From contig NZ_CP036299.1 of the NCBI RefSeq assembly GCF_007752345.1, forward strand, positions 3,683,501-3,747,500: a DNA stretch of 64,000 nt, in the 5' to 3' direction. The notes under the pieces were generated by a model that was not told where the DNA came from, searched no databases, and saw only the letters and a list, made by a program, of their open reading frames with translations. Below, piece after piece: positions 52,004-61,801 of this stretch (the first letter of the stretch is position 1; every line of letters begins with the position of its first letter). A program made the translations under genes and the position numbers. Origin of the DNA: Planctopirus ephydatiae (GTDB lineage Bacteria; Planctomycetota; Planctomycetia; Planctomycetales; Planctomycetaceae).

Positions 52004-54691
52004 TCAGGTCACAGATTTCTTCGTGGCTTTCTTGGCAGCTTTCTTTTTAGGAGCCGCCTTCTTAGGAGTGACCAGCTCTGCAGAAGCAGCCGCCTTTTTC
52101 GCCGCAGCTTTCTTGGTCACTTTCTTGCCACCTCGGCGTCCAGTACTGCCTCCTCCCTTGGCGACTCGCTCATCCAGCAATCGGACAGCCTCTTCGATCG
52201 TGACCGAATCGAGTTCCCGGTCTTTGGGAATCGTCGCGTTGGTTTTGCCATGCTTGATGTAAGGGCCATATTTCCCTTCAAAGATCTGGACAGGATCTCC
52301 ATCCACCGGATGAGCGCCCAGCTCTTTGAGTGGTGCCACTGGTACTCTAACTCGAGCCTGTGCCAGCAGCTCGAGCGCCCGCTCCATCGTCATCTGCAGA
52401 ATATCGTCGGTCTTGTCGAGCGACTTGTACGTCTTGTCGTGATGTACATAAGGCCCATACATGCCGATCCCGGCTTTGACCACCTTACCTGTTTCTGGAT
52501 GTGGCCCCAACGTCTTGGGGAGCTTCATGTATTCGAGAGCGTCTTCCAGTTTAACGGTCGAAACATCTCGCGTTTTCGGAATCGAAACACGGCGGGGTTT
52601 TTCGCCATCCTTCATTTCCCCCAGTTGCAGGTAAGGCCCGAATGGCCCGATCAGCAAAAAGATGGGCAGGCCACTTTCCGGATCAATCCCCAGTGACTGA
52701 GGCCCCTGGCTTTTCTGGGTAATCAGCTTTTCGGCCAGTTCATTCGTCAGATCGGCAGGAGCGATATCGTCGGGAATGGTCGCAGTGACTAGCTGACCCT
52801 CGCGCTCCCCTTCAAAAAATGCCCCGAATTTTCCCAGGCGAACTTTAGCATTCACGCCATCAATATCGAGAGTGCACGCTTCGCGAGGATCAATCCCTGC
52901 TTCGTTCTGCTTGACCTGCTCATCAAGGCCAGTTTCACCTGAGTAAAACGACTTCAGATAGGGTAGACGCTCTGCCTGACCATTCGCAATATCGTCGAGA
53001 TCCTGCTCCATGCGGGCGGTAAACTGCAGGTCGACCAGCCGCGAGAAGTTTTTCTCTAGCAGCTTTGTGACCGCCATGGCAGTAAATGTCGGAACAAGCT
53101 GGTTGCCTTGCTTGCGAACATAGCCACGATCCTGAATCGTCCCGATAATCGACGCGTAGGTACTGGGACGGCCAATCCCTTCTTCTTCAAGTGTTTTGAC
53201 CAGCGTGGCTTCTGTGTAGCGGGCCGGAGGCTTGGTTTCGTGTGCCAGAGCCTGCACTTCCTTACAAGTCAGCTGTTGACCTTTTTCCATCGGAGGGAGT
53301 GCTGCTTCGGAATCTTCGAGTGCTCCTTCGGGATCATCGCTCCCCTCAACATAGGCCCGGAAGAAACCAGCAAATTCGACATGCCGACCCGTCGCCCGGA
53401 ATTCCACGTCGAGGGTGCCGATAGTCACCGTCTGAAATCGAAGCTGGGCTTCTGCCATCTGAGTCGCAACGGTGCGTTTCCAGATCATGGCATAAAGTGC
53501 CCCTTCACGACCATTGAGGCTCAATTCTTCGGCGGTTTTCATCTCGACACCCGCCGGACGAATCGCCTCGTGAGCCTCCTGTGCCGACTTGGACTTTGTC
53601 GTGTATTGACGAACTTCCGGGTGCAGAAACTCTTGTCCGTATCGATTCGTCACGCAGGCACGGGAGGCGGAGATTGCCTCTTGTGAAAGGCTGACGCTAT
53701 CAGTACGCATGTAGGTGATAAAGCCGTTTTCGTAGAGCCGCTGCGCAATCTGCATGGTCTCGCGAGCACTCAGGCCCAGCTTACGGTTGGCTTCCTGCTG
53801 CAAGGTGCTGGTGGTGAATGGCGGATAAGGTTTACGCGTCTGCAGCCTGGTTTCGACATTACTGACAACCCAGTCGCGACTCTCTTCCAGTTTTGTCTGA
53901 AGTGCCTTCGACTGCGCTTCATCCAGCAGCAACACGTCTGCATCGGTTTTCAGTCGTCCGGTCGATTCGTCGAAATCGCGTCCCTGAGCCACACGCTGGC
54001 CGCCGACAGTCGCCAGCGCAGCGTCGAAACGGGCGGAACTTGCTGTTGCTAATGCCGCCTTGAGATCCCAGTAACTCCCTTTACGAAAAGCCAGCCGCTC
54101 CAACTCTCGCCGGACAAGCACACGCACTGCGACCGATTGAACACGTCCGGCAGATAATCTCGGTGCCACCTTTTTCCAGAGGAGCGGACTGAGCCTGTAG
54201 CCATACAAGCGATCGACGACTCGCCGAGTTTCCTGTGCTTCCACAAGATTCTGGTCGAGTTCGCGGGTGTTACGAATCGCCTTTTGAATAGCATCCTTGG
54301 TGATTTCTGAAAAAACCATGCGGCTGACGGGGACTTTCGGCTCCAGGAGCTTCATCAAATGCCAGCCAATGCTCTCTCCCTCGCGGTCTTCGTCGGTTGC
54401 AAGAATCAGCTCTGAACAAGTCTTCAGGGCATCCTTCAACTCTTTGACGGTCTTTTTCTTGTCTTTGGGCACAACATAAACAGGCTCGAACTGCTGGTCG
54501 ATGTTGACACCCAGAGTCGCCCACTGCTCTTTTTTGAGTTCTGCGGGGACTTCTGCTGCTCCTGAAGGCAGATCACGCACATGTCCCATGCTGGCCAGGA
54601 CAATGTAGTCCTTCCCCAGATACTCGCCGATTTTGCGAGCTTTTGCGGGAGATTCAACGATCACCAGAGCTTTGTGCTGCTTTGCTGCCAC
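52004..54691 (-). CDS. topA: DNA topoisomerase I with C-terminal repeat and histone-like tail
   Basis: The 895-residue type IA topoisomerase relaxes negative supercoils. Visible parts are the TOPRIM domain 'ALVIVESPAKARKIGEYLG' and 'ATDEDREGESIGWHL', and the active-site 'GFITYMRTDSVSLS' with the catalytic Tyr near 340. After about residue 620 come topoisomerase C-terminal repeats, three with the phrase 'GPFGPYLQLG', 'GMYGPYVHH', 'GKYGPYIKHG'; there are no Cys4 zinc fingers. The last about 45 residues are Lys/Ala-rich ('KKVTKKAAAKKAAAS...'), like histone H1 tails, and likely bind DNA. topA is single and diverges from the PpiD-like gene. Confidence 0.96.
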   Translation of the reverse strand: MAAKQHKALVIVESPAKARKIGEYLGKDYIVLASMGHVRDLPSGAAEVPAELKKEQWATLGVNIDQQFEPVYVVPKDKKKTVKELKDALKTCSELILATDEDREGESIGWHLMKLLEPKVPVSRMVFSEITKDAIQKAIRNTRELDQNLVEAQETRRVVDRLYGYRLSPLLWKKVAPRLSAGRVQSVAVRVLVRRELERLAFRKGSYWDLKAALATASSARFDAALATVGGQRVAQGRDFDESTGRLKTDADVLLLDEAQSKALQTKLEESRDWVVSNVETRLQTRKPYPPFTTSTLQQEANRKLGLSARETMQIAQRLYENGFITYMRTDSVSLSQEAISASRACVTNRYGQEFLHPEVRQYTTKSKSAQEAHEAIRPAGVEMKTAEELSLNGREGALYAMIWKRTVATQMAEAQLRFQTVTIGTLDVEFRATGRHVEFAGFFRAYVEGSDDPEGALEDSEAALPPMEKGQQLTCKEVQALAHETKPPARYTEATLVKTLEEEGIGRPSTYASIIGTIQDRGYVRKQGNQLVPTFTAMAVTKLLEKNFSRLVDLQFTARMEQDLDDIANGQAERLPYLKSFYSGETGLDEQVKQNEAGIDPREACTLDIDGVNAKVRLGKFGAFFEGEREGQLVTATIPDDIAPADLTNELAEKLITQKSQGPQSLGIDPESGLPIFLLIGPFGPYLQLGEMKDGEKPRRVSIPKTRDVSTVKLEDALEYMKLPKTLGPHPETGKVVKAGIGMYGPYVHHDKTYKSLDKTDDILQMTMERALELLAQARVRVPVAPLKELGAHPVDGDPVQIFEGKYGPYIKHGKTNATIPKDRELDSVTIEEAVRLLDERVAKGGGSTGRRGGKKVTKKAAAKKAAASAELVTPKKAAPKKKAAKKATKKSVT

Positions 54692-55036
54692 GGAGAGTAC
54701 CTGATGAAGTCTGGAACCAAGTCCACATTGAACTCCCTAGCTGGGAACCCCTTGCGGAAAATGACTGGTTGTCAAGAAACGCTGCTTAAGCCAGTCGTGG
54801 AACTTGTGCGGGTTATGCGGAAAGCTAGAATGCGTCCCTGTCTGCCATGCACTTAAACAGAAGCAGACAAGGGAATTCGTTCCAAGGCATAAGGAATTGT
54901 TCCCGCAACTGTCAAGCGCTGACCACTGGGGTTGACGTAAAGGAAGACAAATTGCGGAATAGTTTGATTCTGAACAAATCATCACAGACACAAATCACAA
55001 CTACGTTTGACTGAACATCAGGCAGAGGAAGCAAGA
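54692..55036. other. Divergent topA/PpiD-like intergenic region with a long-loop hairpin
   Basis: About 345 bases without a gene, holding both promoters. TGTCTGC (54839-54845) and GCAGACA (54863-54869) form a 7-bp stem extended by CCC/GGG with one bulged base; the loop is 17 bases and no T-run follows. It may be a leader structure or operator. AGAGGAAG lies just before the PpiD-like start at 55037. Confidence 0.45.
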
Positions 55037-57766
55037 ATGGCAGGATCGCCGTTTGATGTGTTTCGTCGCAATCAAAAAACATTCATGGTCGCAGTCACCT
55101 GCATGGCCATGTTTTCGTTCATATTCTTCGATCAGTCGACGATGGGAAGTGGCGAACTTCCCATTACGTTAGCGGTCGCCCTGATGGCTCTCATCTGCGG
55201 CGGTGGCATGTGGTTTGTCGGTGCCCAGCGCGGCAAAGGGACGGAATACGGCTTGGGTGGTGCTGCGGTTGGTGCGATCTGTGCCCTCATCGGATTGACC
55301 ACGGTGCGCGGCGACGTCCCCATGGTCACCACCACGCTACGCAGTTACACCGAAAGCGACCTGCTGACAGCTCGCCGCAATCGCATGATTGCCGAACAGT
55401 TCGTCCAGACGGTCGTGGATCCAGTCTATCGACAGAAAAATGCATCCGAGTTTGAGAATGGTTACTTCGGGTCACTCGATCCTGCGGACCTCGTGCTTAA
55501 GGATGTCTTTCTGGCCGAGGCCAAGCAGCAGAATATTGTGCTCGATGATGCGGCCGTAGACCGCTTCATTCGTCGCATTACGGATGAAAAACTGAGCGCA
55601 GAAGATTTCCGCAAAGTCATTCGACGTCTGAACATCGACGAGAGCCGACTGTTCGAAGTGATCAAAAGTGAACTGACCGCAAATCTCGCAGCCCGACTGT
55701 TGCGGCCACCTGTCGCTCGTCAGGGCGTTGTCACCACTCTCACGCCCACACCGGATCAGTATTGGACCGAGTTTGAGAAGCTCAATCTCAAGGAAGAACT
55801 CCGCGTCGCGGCACTCCCAGTCGTGGCTTTTGTCGGAGAGCTCCCCGAACCCACCAATGCCGAACTCACTGCATTCTTCAATAAATATAAGGACAAGTTC
55901 CCGACACCCACCGGGACACCAGGATTTATGCAGCCTCCGAAAGTCTCACTCGGTTCGTTGGCAGCCGATTTCGAGGTGTTTGAGAATGAAGTTGTCCGCC
56001 CGACAGAAGACGAACTGCGACTCTACTACGAGCAGAATAAGCCTCGATTCAGGGCCCGCAATCTGCCGGATGACATGCCCTCGACTGGGACTGCTCCAGC
56101 AGATGGAACCGCACCGGCCGCAGATGCAGCCAGTGCACTGAATCCTGCAAATAGCAGTAAGCCAGCCACCGAGGGTGCGCCTGTCGAAAAACCTGCAGCA
56201 ACTCCAGAATCCCCAGCTCCTGAGAAAAAGCCAGAAACGAAAACAGAGCCTGCAAAAGAGTCTCCTGCCCCTGCCGGGACGACAGAATTGACTCCTCCAT
56301 CACCCACCGCCCCATCACCTGCAGAATCTGCTGCCCCCGCACCGGCAACTCCCGCAGCACCAGAGATCAAGCCCAGCCCGGAACCTGATCCTCTGGCAGC
56401 TGTGATGCAAGAGTCGGTTGCTGCACCTGTGGTTCAAGAGGGGAACTCGGCACCTTCATCAACTCCCGAGGCGGCCCCAGCAACCACGCCGGCAAAGCCT
56501 GATGCACCCGCCAAAAGCGAGGCCACACCCGCACAGCCAGCAACTCCTGAACAACCTCCTGCCACAGAAACGGCCACCCCACCAGCAACGAATGACCCAT
56601 CCACCTCGCCGCTGATGATTGACCCGACTCTGCCAGCAGGAACTGTGCTCGATAATCTTCCCGGGACAGTCGCCAAAGATGCGATTCAGCCCTTCGAAGA
56701 TGTCCGGAATCAAATCGAAGAAATGATTCTCAAAGAACGCGCCTTCGCTGCCATGCGAGCGGCGATCAGCAATGCATCCAGCGAAATTGAAACCACGTTG
56801 CGGCTCTACCCGACACCTGTCGAAGGCGACAAAGTTGATGAAGCCAAACGCACCAGTGCCATGGCCGAGATCGCCACAAAAGTCAAAGAGATCGCTGGCA
56901 AGCACAAACTCAAATACGAAGAAACATCCCATCTCTCGGAGATGGAACTGCGTGCGAAAACTGCGGGCCATATCGGTGTCGCGCTGGAAACGACTCTGGA
57001 TCGAAATCCAAACCAGCAACCAGTCCCCGTCCACACAGCGGCTTTCAAAATCGATCCTTTCCGATCTCGATTTGCCGAGGATCGCCTGGTGAACCGGGAC
57101 TTCATCTATTGGGTCATCGAACGCAAGCCGTCAAGAGTGCCCGAACTCTCCGATGGCCCGGTCAAGGACATGGTTGTGGAAGCCTGGAAGCGAGAAAAAG
57201 CTCGTGAACTCGCTGAGAAACGTGCCTCGGAACTGGTAAAGCTGGCCAAAGAGAGTAATAAGCCACTCGTTGATCTTGTGAAGGATCAAACCATCACAGG
57301 CAAGCCAGAGTCACCAGTCATCACACTGCGCGATACCAATGCGTTCTCCTGGATGACTGTCGATTCGAGCAATCCTCAGATGAGTTTCTTCAAGGCTTTC
57401 CTGCGACCTGCTCTTTCGAACGTTACTGGAGTGACCGGAGCCGGGAATGATTTTATGAAGACAGTTTTCCAGGATCTCCAGCCTGGTCAGGTCGGTGCTG
57501 CTCTCAATCAGGATCGATCCATCATTTATCTGGTGGAAGTCACCAAGCGAGCCGGCCTCCCCGATTCGGGGCTGACTTCTTTAGAAGAACTACGCTCAGA
57601 GTATCTGGCGACATCCTTTATTCCGGAAAAGTCACCGTTTAATTTGCCCACGACGTATCAATATCTGACAGAAGGTCAGAGCATGGAACTGCAGCAAAGG
57701 TGGTTTGACGAATTGCGGACTCGCTTCGATGTCAAAGATGGCGAAGTGGAATTCATTGAAGAGTAA
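55037..57766 (+). CDS. PpiD/SurA-like membrane-anchored folding factor with a long Pro/Ala-rich insert
   Basis: The 909-residue protein begins with three hydrophobic segments (about 17-33, 45-65, 80-100). A SurA/PpiD-like N-terminal helical region follows (about 105-345, with 'DLLTARRNRMIAEQFVQTVV', 'DDAAVDRFIRRIT' and 'PTNAELTAFFNKYKDKFP'). A low-complexity region rich in Pro, Ala, Thr and Glu runs at about 350-530. A C-terminal helical part (about 540-909) has 'IEEMILKERAFAAMRA' and 'KREKARELAEKRASELVKLAKE', as in PpiD after its PPIase domain. I cannot make out an intact parvulin catalytic domain, so it may be a chaperone without isomerase activity. The start is set by GAGGAAG just upstream. 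It is followed by the ABC locus on the same strand. Confidence 0.75.
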   Translation: MAGSPFDVFRRNQKTFMVAVTCMAMFSFIFFDQSTMGSGELPITLAVALMALICGGGMWFVGAQRGKGTEYGLGGAAVGAICALIGLTTVRGDVPMVTTTLRSYTESDLLTARRNRMIAEQFVQTVVDPVYRQKNASEFENGYFGSLDPADLVLKDVFLAEAKQQNIVLDDAAVDRFIRRITDEKLSAEDFRKVIRRLNIDESRLFEVIKSELTANLAARLLRPPVARQGVVTTLTPTPDQYWTEFEKLNLKEELRVAALPVVAFVGELPEPTNAELTAFFNKYKDKFPTPTGTPGFMQPPKVSLGSLAADFEVFENEVVRPTEDELRLYYEQNKPRFRARNLPDDMPSTGTAPADGTAPAADAASALNPANSSKPATEGAPVEKPAATPESPAPEKKPETKTEPAKESPAPAGTTELTPPSPTAPSPAESAAPAPATPAAPEIKPSPEPDPLAAVMQESVAAPVVQEGNSAPSSTPEAAPATTPAKPDAPAKSEATPAQPATPEQPPATETATPPATNDPSTSPLMIDPTLPAGTVLDNLPGTVAKDAIQPFEDVRNQIEEMILKERAFAAMRAAISNASSEIETTLRLYPTPVEGDKVDEAKRTSAMAEIATKVKEIAGKHKLKYEETSHLSEMELRAKTAGHIGVALETTLDRNPNQQPVPVHTAAFKIDPFRSRFAEDRLVNRDFIYWVIERKPSRVPELSDGPVKDMVVEAWKREKARELAEKRASELVKLAKESNKPLVDLVKDQTITGKPESPVITLRDTNAFSWMTVDSSNPQMSFFKAFLRPALSNVTGVTGAGNDFMKTVFQDLQPGQVGAALNQDRSIIYLVEVTKRAGLPDSGLTSLEELRSEYLATSFIPEKSPFNLPTTYQYLTEGQSMELQQRWFDELRTRFDVKDGEVEFIEE

Positions 57767-57994
57767 CAATCCGGAAAGCGTTCTCTTGAGAGTTCTCTGG
57801 CCATGCGAATCTTCTCTGAAAGTGGTTCTTCCTGCTCAAGATCAACTGTCAGTCTGATTCCTCCTTCGTATTTTGCTTCAGTAATTCTTCTGGCAGAGCG
57901 CATTGAACTGGCCTTAAAGGCTGATCGTCTGCAATAGAAAACGAAGTAAAAATTTGAGTCTGATACACGATTGTCATCCAGAAGGATATCACTC

Positions 57995-58780
57995 ATGGTG
58001 ACATTTGCGGAAAATCAACCCGTGTCAAAAGCGGCCTCGCAGCCTGCAACGACCGGTCGACCGATGATTGAGGCCCGTGGCCTCAGCAAGTTTTACGGCC
58101 AGTTTGCAGCCGTCAGAGACGTTTCGTTTTCGGTTCCCGTGGGGCAGGTCTGCGCATTTCTCGGGCCTAACGGTGCCGGTAAATCGACGACGATGAAGAT
58201 GCTGACTGGCTATCTGGCACCGACCGAAGGCTCAGCATTTCTCGCTGGCCATTGTATGGAGACAGATCGTCTGGCAGCGGCTCCGCTCTTAGGTTATCTC
58301 CCGGAGAACGGGCCGCTTTATCTGGAGATGACACCTGAGTCGATGCTGCGTTTCGCAGGTCAGACACGCGGTATGGCCGCCTCATTACTGCAGAGTCGTC
58401 TGGAGTATGTGGCGAACCGCTGCTCATTGACTTCTGTCTGGCGAAAGCCAATTTCCAAGCTTTCCAAAGGTTATCGGCAGCGCGTCGGTATGGCTCAGGC
58501 CCTGCTTCATGATCCACAAGTTCTCATTCTCGATGAGCCGACCAGTGGTCTTGATCCCAATCAAACGCATGATGTTCGCGAACTGATTCTCAGTCTGGCC
58601 AAAACCAAAACGATCCTCCTTTCTACGCATATTCTGACGGAAGTGACAGCCGTCTGTTCTCATGTTGTGCTGATCAATGAAGGACGTTTGGTCTTTAACG
58701 GCTCACTTTCAGAAATGGTCGCGCATGCCGAAATGGAAACTCGTTTTCGCCAATTGACCGTCGGTGGACGTACTCCATAA
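57995..58780 (+). CDS. ABC transporter ATP-binding protein (GldA/NatA-like)
   Basis: The 261-residue nucleotide-binding subunit has Walker A 'GPNGAGKSTTMKML', the ABC signature in 'SKLSKGYRQRVG', Walker B 'VLILDEPTSGLDP' and the switch His in 'LLSTHILTEV'. It pairs with the permease encoded just downstream (137 bases) and resembles GldA and other ABC-2-type ATPases. The ATG at 57995 is preferred, with AAGGA 9 bases upstream. It is the first gene of the locus ATPase, permease-GldG fusion, DUF4340. Confidence 0.95.
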   Translation: MVTFAENQPVSKAASQPATTGRPMIEARGLSKFYGQFAAVRDVSFSVPVGQVCAFLGPNGAGKSTTMKMLTGYLAPTEGSAFLAGHCMETDRLAAAPLLGYLPENGPLYLEMTPESMLRFAGQTRGMAASLLQSRLEYVANRCSLTSVWRKPISKLSKGYRQRVGMAQALLHDPQVLILDEPTSGLDPNQTHDVRELILSLAKTKTILLSTHILTEVTAVCSHVVLINEGRLVFNGSLSEMVAHAEMETRFRQLTVGGRTP

Positions 58781-58917
58781 GACACGTCTCATATGACTCT
58801 GTGAATTGCTGACGATCAACGTGTTTCTTAGATGTCGTAGGGTCTTCAAATCGGGTGGCATCACTGAATCGTCCAATCAGGTGACTGCCCGAATTCGAGC
58901 TGAGGGAACTGGCAACT

Positions 58918-61593
58918 ATGCTTCGGTCTCATGTCATTTTTTCCATTTTCCAGCGAAACTTCTGGAGCTATTTTTCGGGAGCCATTGGTTATCTGTTTAT
59001 TATGGTCTTTGTCTCGGCTGGTGCCTGGTTCGCCTTCCGGGAGGAGTTTTTCACCTATAATCAGGCCAACCTTGCTCAACTGAATCTCTACTTTCCCCAA
59101 CTGTTACTGTTCGTCGTTCCTGCCATTACCATGAGTGTCTGGTCGGAAGAACGTAAGCTCGGCACAGATGAACTTCTCTTTACCTTGCCCGTCTCGGATA
59201 TCGAAGTCCTGCTCGGTAAGTATCTGGCAGTTATTGGGGTCTATTCAGTCACGTTGATTTTTTCACTGACGCACTGCCTCGTGCTGCTGATGATTGGGAA
59301 TCCGGATATCTGGCAACTGGCTGCCAATTATCTCGGTTTCTGGCTGGCCGGATGTGCTCTGCTCAGTGCCGGGATGCTCGCCTCTTATCTGACGAGCAGT
59401 GCGACAGTCGCCTTCATCATCGGTCTGGTGCTGTGCCTGCCTGCCGTCTTCATTATGAATGTCCCGATCCCTGCCCCGATTTCGTCACTCTTTGGAAACG
59501 AACTTTCGCTGGAAACATTCGGGATTCGATATCACTTCCAGCCGTTTGGCAACGGGATCGTCCGCTTCTCATCACTCGTCTATTTTGGCTCATTCACCAT
59601 TCTCATGCTCTACATCAACCGCGTGCTGATCGGATATCGACACTGGTCAGGAGGTAAAAACGGTTCTGCGATGGGCTGGCAATATCTGATTCGAACGGTC
59701 TCATTGGCAGTGGCATTGATTTCGCTCAATCTGATTCTGGCGAATGCCAACTTTGCATTCGATTTTACCCAGGAAAAACTCTACACCATCAGTCCAACCA
59801 CGCGTCAGACATTGACTTCCATCAATACCGATCGGCCTGTCACAATCCAGGCATTTGTCAGTCGGCAAGTACCACGCGAATATGCTTCTGTCCGTACTTC
59901 ATTGATCGGGCTTCTGGGCCAATACGCACAGATTGGTCGAGGGAAACTTTCTGTTCGCATTGTCGATGTTGAACCCTTCAGTGAAGCTGCCGAAGAAGCC
60001 AAAGCGTTCGGCATCGAGGCCCGCAAGGTTCAATCCGAACGTGGTGGTCGCATTCAGATGGAAGATGTCTATATGGGTGCCGTGATCAACAGTGGTGCCA
60101 ATGAAGTGGTGATCCCGTTCTTTGATGTCGCACTTCCCATTGAATACGAACTGACGCGTTCCATCCAGACGGTCTCTGAAGAGAAACGAAAGACGGTCGG
60201 CATTCTGGAAACGGATGCCAAACTGATGGGTGGTTTCGACATGCAATCGTTCCGGAATTCGCCCGAATGGCGGATCGTCACGGAACTCAAAAAGCAGTAC
60301 AACGTCGAATCGGTTTCACCAGCTGCGGCGATCGACGACAAAAAATACGATGTCCTGATTGCAGTACTCCCCTCATCACTTTCAACACCCGATATGGGGA
60401 ATCTCGTCGATTATGTCCGCAAAGGGCGACCCACGCTCATCTTTGACGATCCGATTCCTGCGACCAATGTCGAACTGGCACCTCGCCAGCCGAGACCTCG
60501 CGCAGGAGGAATGATGGGAGGCATGTCACCTCCCGGCGAACCCAAGGCCGATGGTGGTAAAGCGACGTCTCTGGTCAACCTGCTGGGGATTCAATGGAAT
60601 TATGACGAGGTCGTGTTTGACAATACGATCAAAGTACTGCACCCCGAGTTCTCCGACGTGGTTCGCCCGGAAATCGTGGCCATCAGCACCAAAAGTGGCG
60701 TCAAGAACGCCTTCTCGATAACCAGCCCGGTCACCAGCGGCCTGCAGGAAGTCCTGCTGTTTTTCTCGGGCACTATTCGTAAGCGTGATAAAGCCAATGT
60801 CAAAGTCACGCCTTTGATGCAGACTGGACCCGATTCCGGATTGATTGGCTGGGCTGATCTGGTGCGACCCGGGTTCTTTGGCGGCGGACTGCAGATTGTG
60901 GAGGATCCCCCCCGCATTAAGGATGAGTATTCCCATATCGTCGCATGCCGAATTGAGGGTGATACCGCCGCTGGAGGCCCGCCTGTGAATGTGATTTACG
61001 TGGCGGATACTGACCTGATTGCTGACTGGTTTTTCCAAGTTCGCGAACGCCGCCTGCTGAATCTTGATCTCGACAACGTGACCTTCGTGCTGAATGCTGT
61101 CGACCTGCTGGCTGACGACCAGACCTTTATTGATCTGCGCAAACGCCGTGCGAAAGCTCGCACATTAACAGCTGTCGAGCGGCAGACCGCCCCTTTCGTC
61201 AAGCAACGCTCCGACGAGCAGCAAATGGCGAACGAAGAGGCCAAGCAGGCACTCGATCAGGCCAAAGAACGCTTAAAAGCTGAAGTCGAAAAGATCCGCA
61301 AGGATGATTCGCTCGATGACATTGCAAAGTTGCAGGCGCTCTCAATTGCTCAGGAAAGCGAAACGCGGAAAGTCCAAGTGGCTGAAAGTAATATCGAACA
61401 GTTGAAACAGCAGAAGCTGGAAAAAAATCAGCGACAAACCGACCGACAGATTCGTGTGGTCGAGCAAAATTTCTTCCTGGCTGCATTTCTGCTCGCTCCG
61501 ATCCCCCCCGCAATCCTCGGTCTGCTCGTACTAATGATCAGACTTCGCAACGAACAGAATGACATTACTCCCTCGCGTCGGATCAAGTCGTAA
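58918..61593 (+). CDS. ABC-2 permease fused to a GldG-like auxiliary protein
   Basis: The 891-residue protein has two halves that are often separate genes. The N-terminal permease (about 1-260, about six spans, 'SVWSEERKLGTDELLFTLPVSDIEVLLGKYLAV') is of the GldF/ABC-2 type. The second part (about 285-600) is the extracytoplasmic ABC_transp_aux/GldG domain ('KLYTISPTTRQTLTSI', 'RPVTIQAFVSRQVP', 'VRIVDVEPFSEAAEEAKAFGI', 'PIEYELTRSIQTVSEEKRKT', and a final span). A charged coiled-coil (about 760-840) precedes a last membrane span (about 848-875). The GldF/GldG proteins drive gliding motility and exopolysaccharide export in Bacteroidetes; the role here is inferred by architecture only. Confidence 0.92.
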   Translation: MLRSHVIFSIFQRNFWSYFSGAIGYLFIMVFVSAGAWFAFREEFFTYNQANLAQLNLYFPQLLLFVVPAITMSVWSEERKLGTDELLFTLPVSDIEVLLGKYLAVIGVYSVTLIFSLTHCLVLLMIGNPDIWQLAANYLGFWLAGCALLSAGMLASYLTSSATVAFIIGLVLCLPAVFIMNVPIPAPISSLFGNELSLETFGIRYHFQPFGNGIVRFSSLVYFGSFTILMLYINRVLIGYRHWSGGKNGSAMGWQYLIRTVSLAVALISLNLILANANFAFDFTQEKLYTISPTTRQTLTSINTDRPVTIQAFVSRQVPREYASVRTSLIGLLGQYAQIGRGKLSVRIVDVEPFSEAAEEAKAFGIEARKVQSERGGRIQMEDVYMGAVINSGANEVVIPFFDVALPIEYELTRSIQTVSEEKRKTVGILETDAKLMGGFDMQSFRNSPEWRIVTELKKQYNVESVSPAAAIDDKKYDVLIAVLPSSLSTPDMGNLVDYVRKGRPTLIFDDPIPATNVELAPRQPRPRAGGMMGGMSPPGEPKADGGKATSLVNLLGIQWNYDEVVFDNTIKVLHPEFSDVVRPEIVAISTKSGVKNAFSITSPVTSGLQEVLLFFSGTIRKRDKANVKVTPLMQTGPDSGLIGWADLVRPGFFGGGLQIVEDPPRIKDEYSHIVACRIEGDTAAGGPPVNVIYVADTDLIADWFFQVRERRLLNLDLDNVTFVLNAVDLLADDQTFIDLRKRRAKARTLTAVERQTAPFVKQRSDEQQMANEEAKQALDQAKERLKAEVEKIRKDDSLDDIAKLQALSIAQESETRKVQVAESNIEQLKQQKLEKNQRQTDRQIRVVEQNFFLAAFLLAPIPPAILGLLVLMIRLRNEQNDITPSRRIKS

Positions 61594-61801
61594 AGCATCT
61601 TTCGCAAGGGTTTATCAAAACAAAGCATCCCTCGACCTGGTTTGGAAAACTTTCCACATGAAGTTTTGCAGTTCACTACAGGTCGAGAAACATCTGGAAG
61701 TCAACAGAGGTATAGAGCCTCTCATTCCGTCAAGAAATCCAACTCGACAGCCAACTGCTGAAATCCCCATTGAAGTCAGTTTGTCTGAATAGGTCATCAC
61801 T

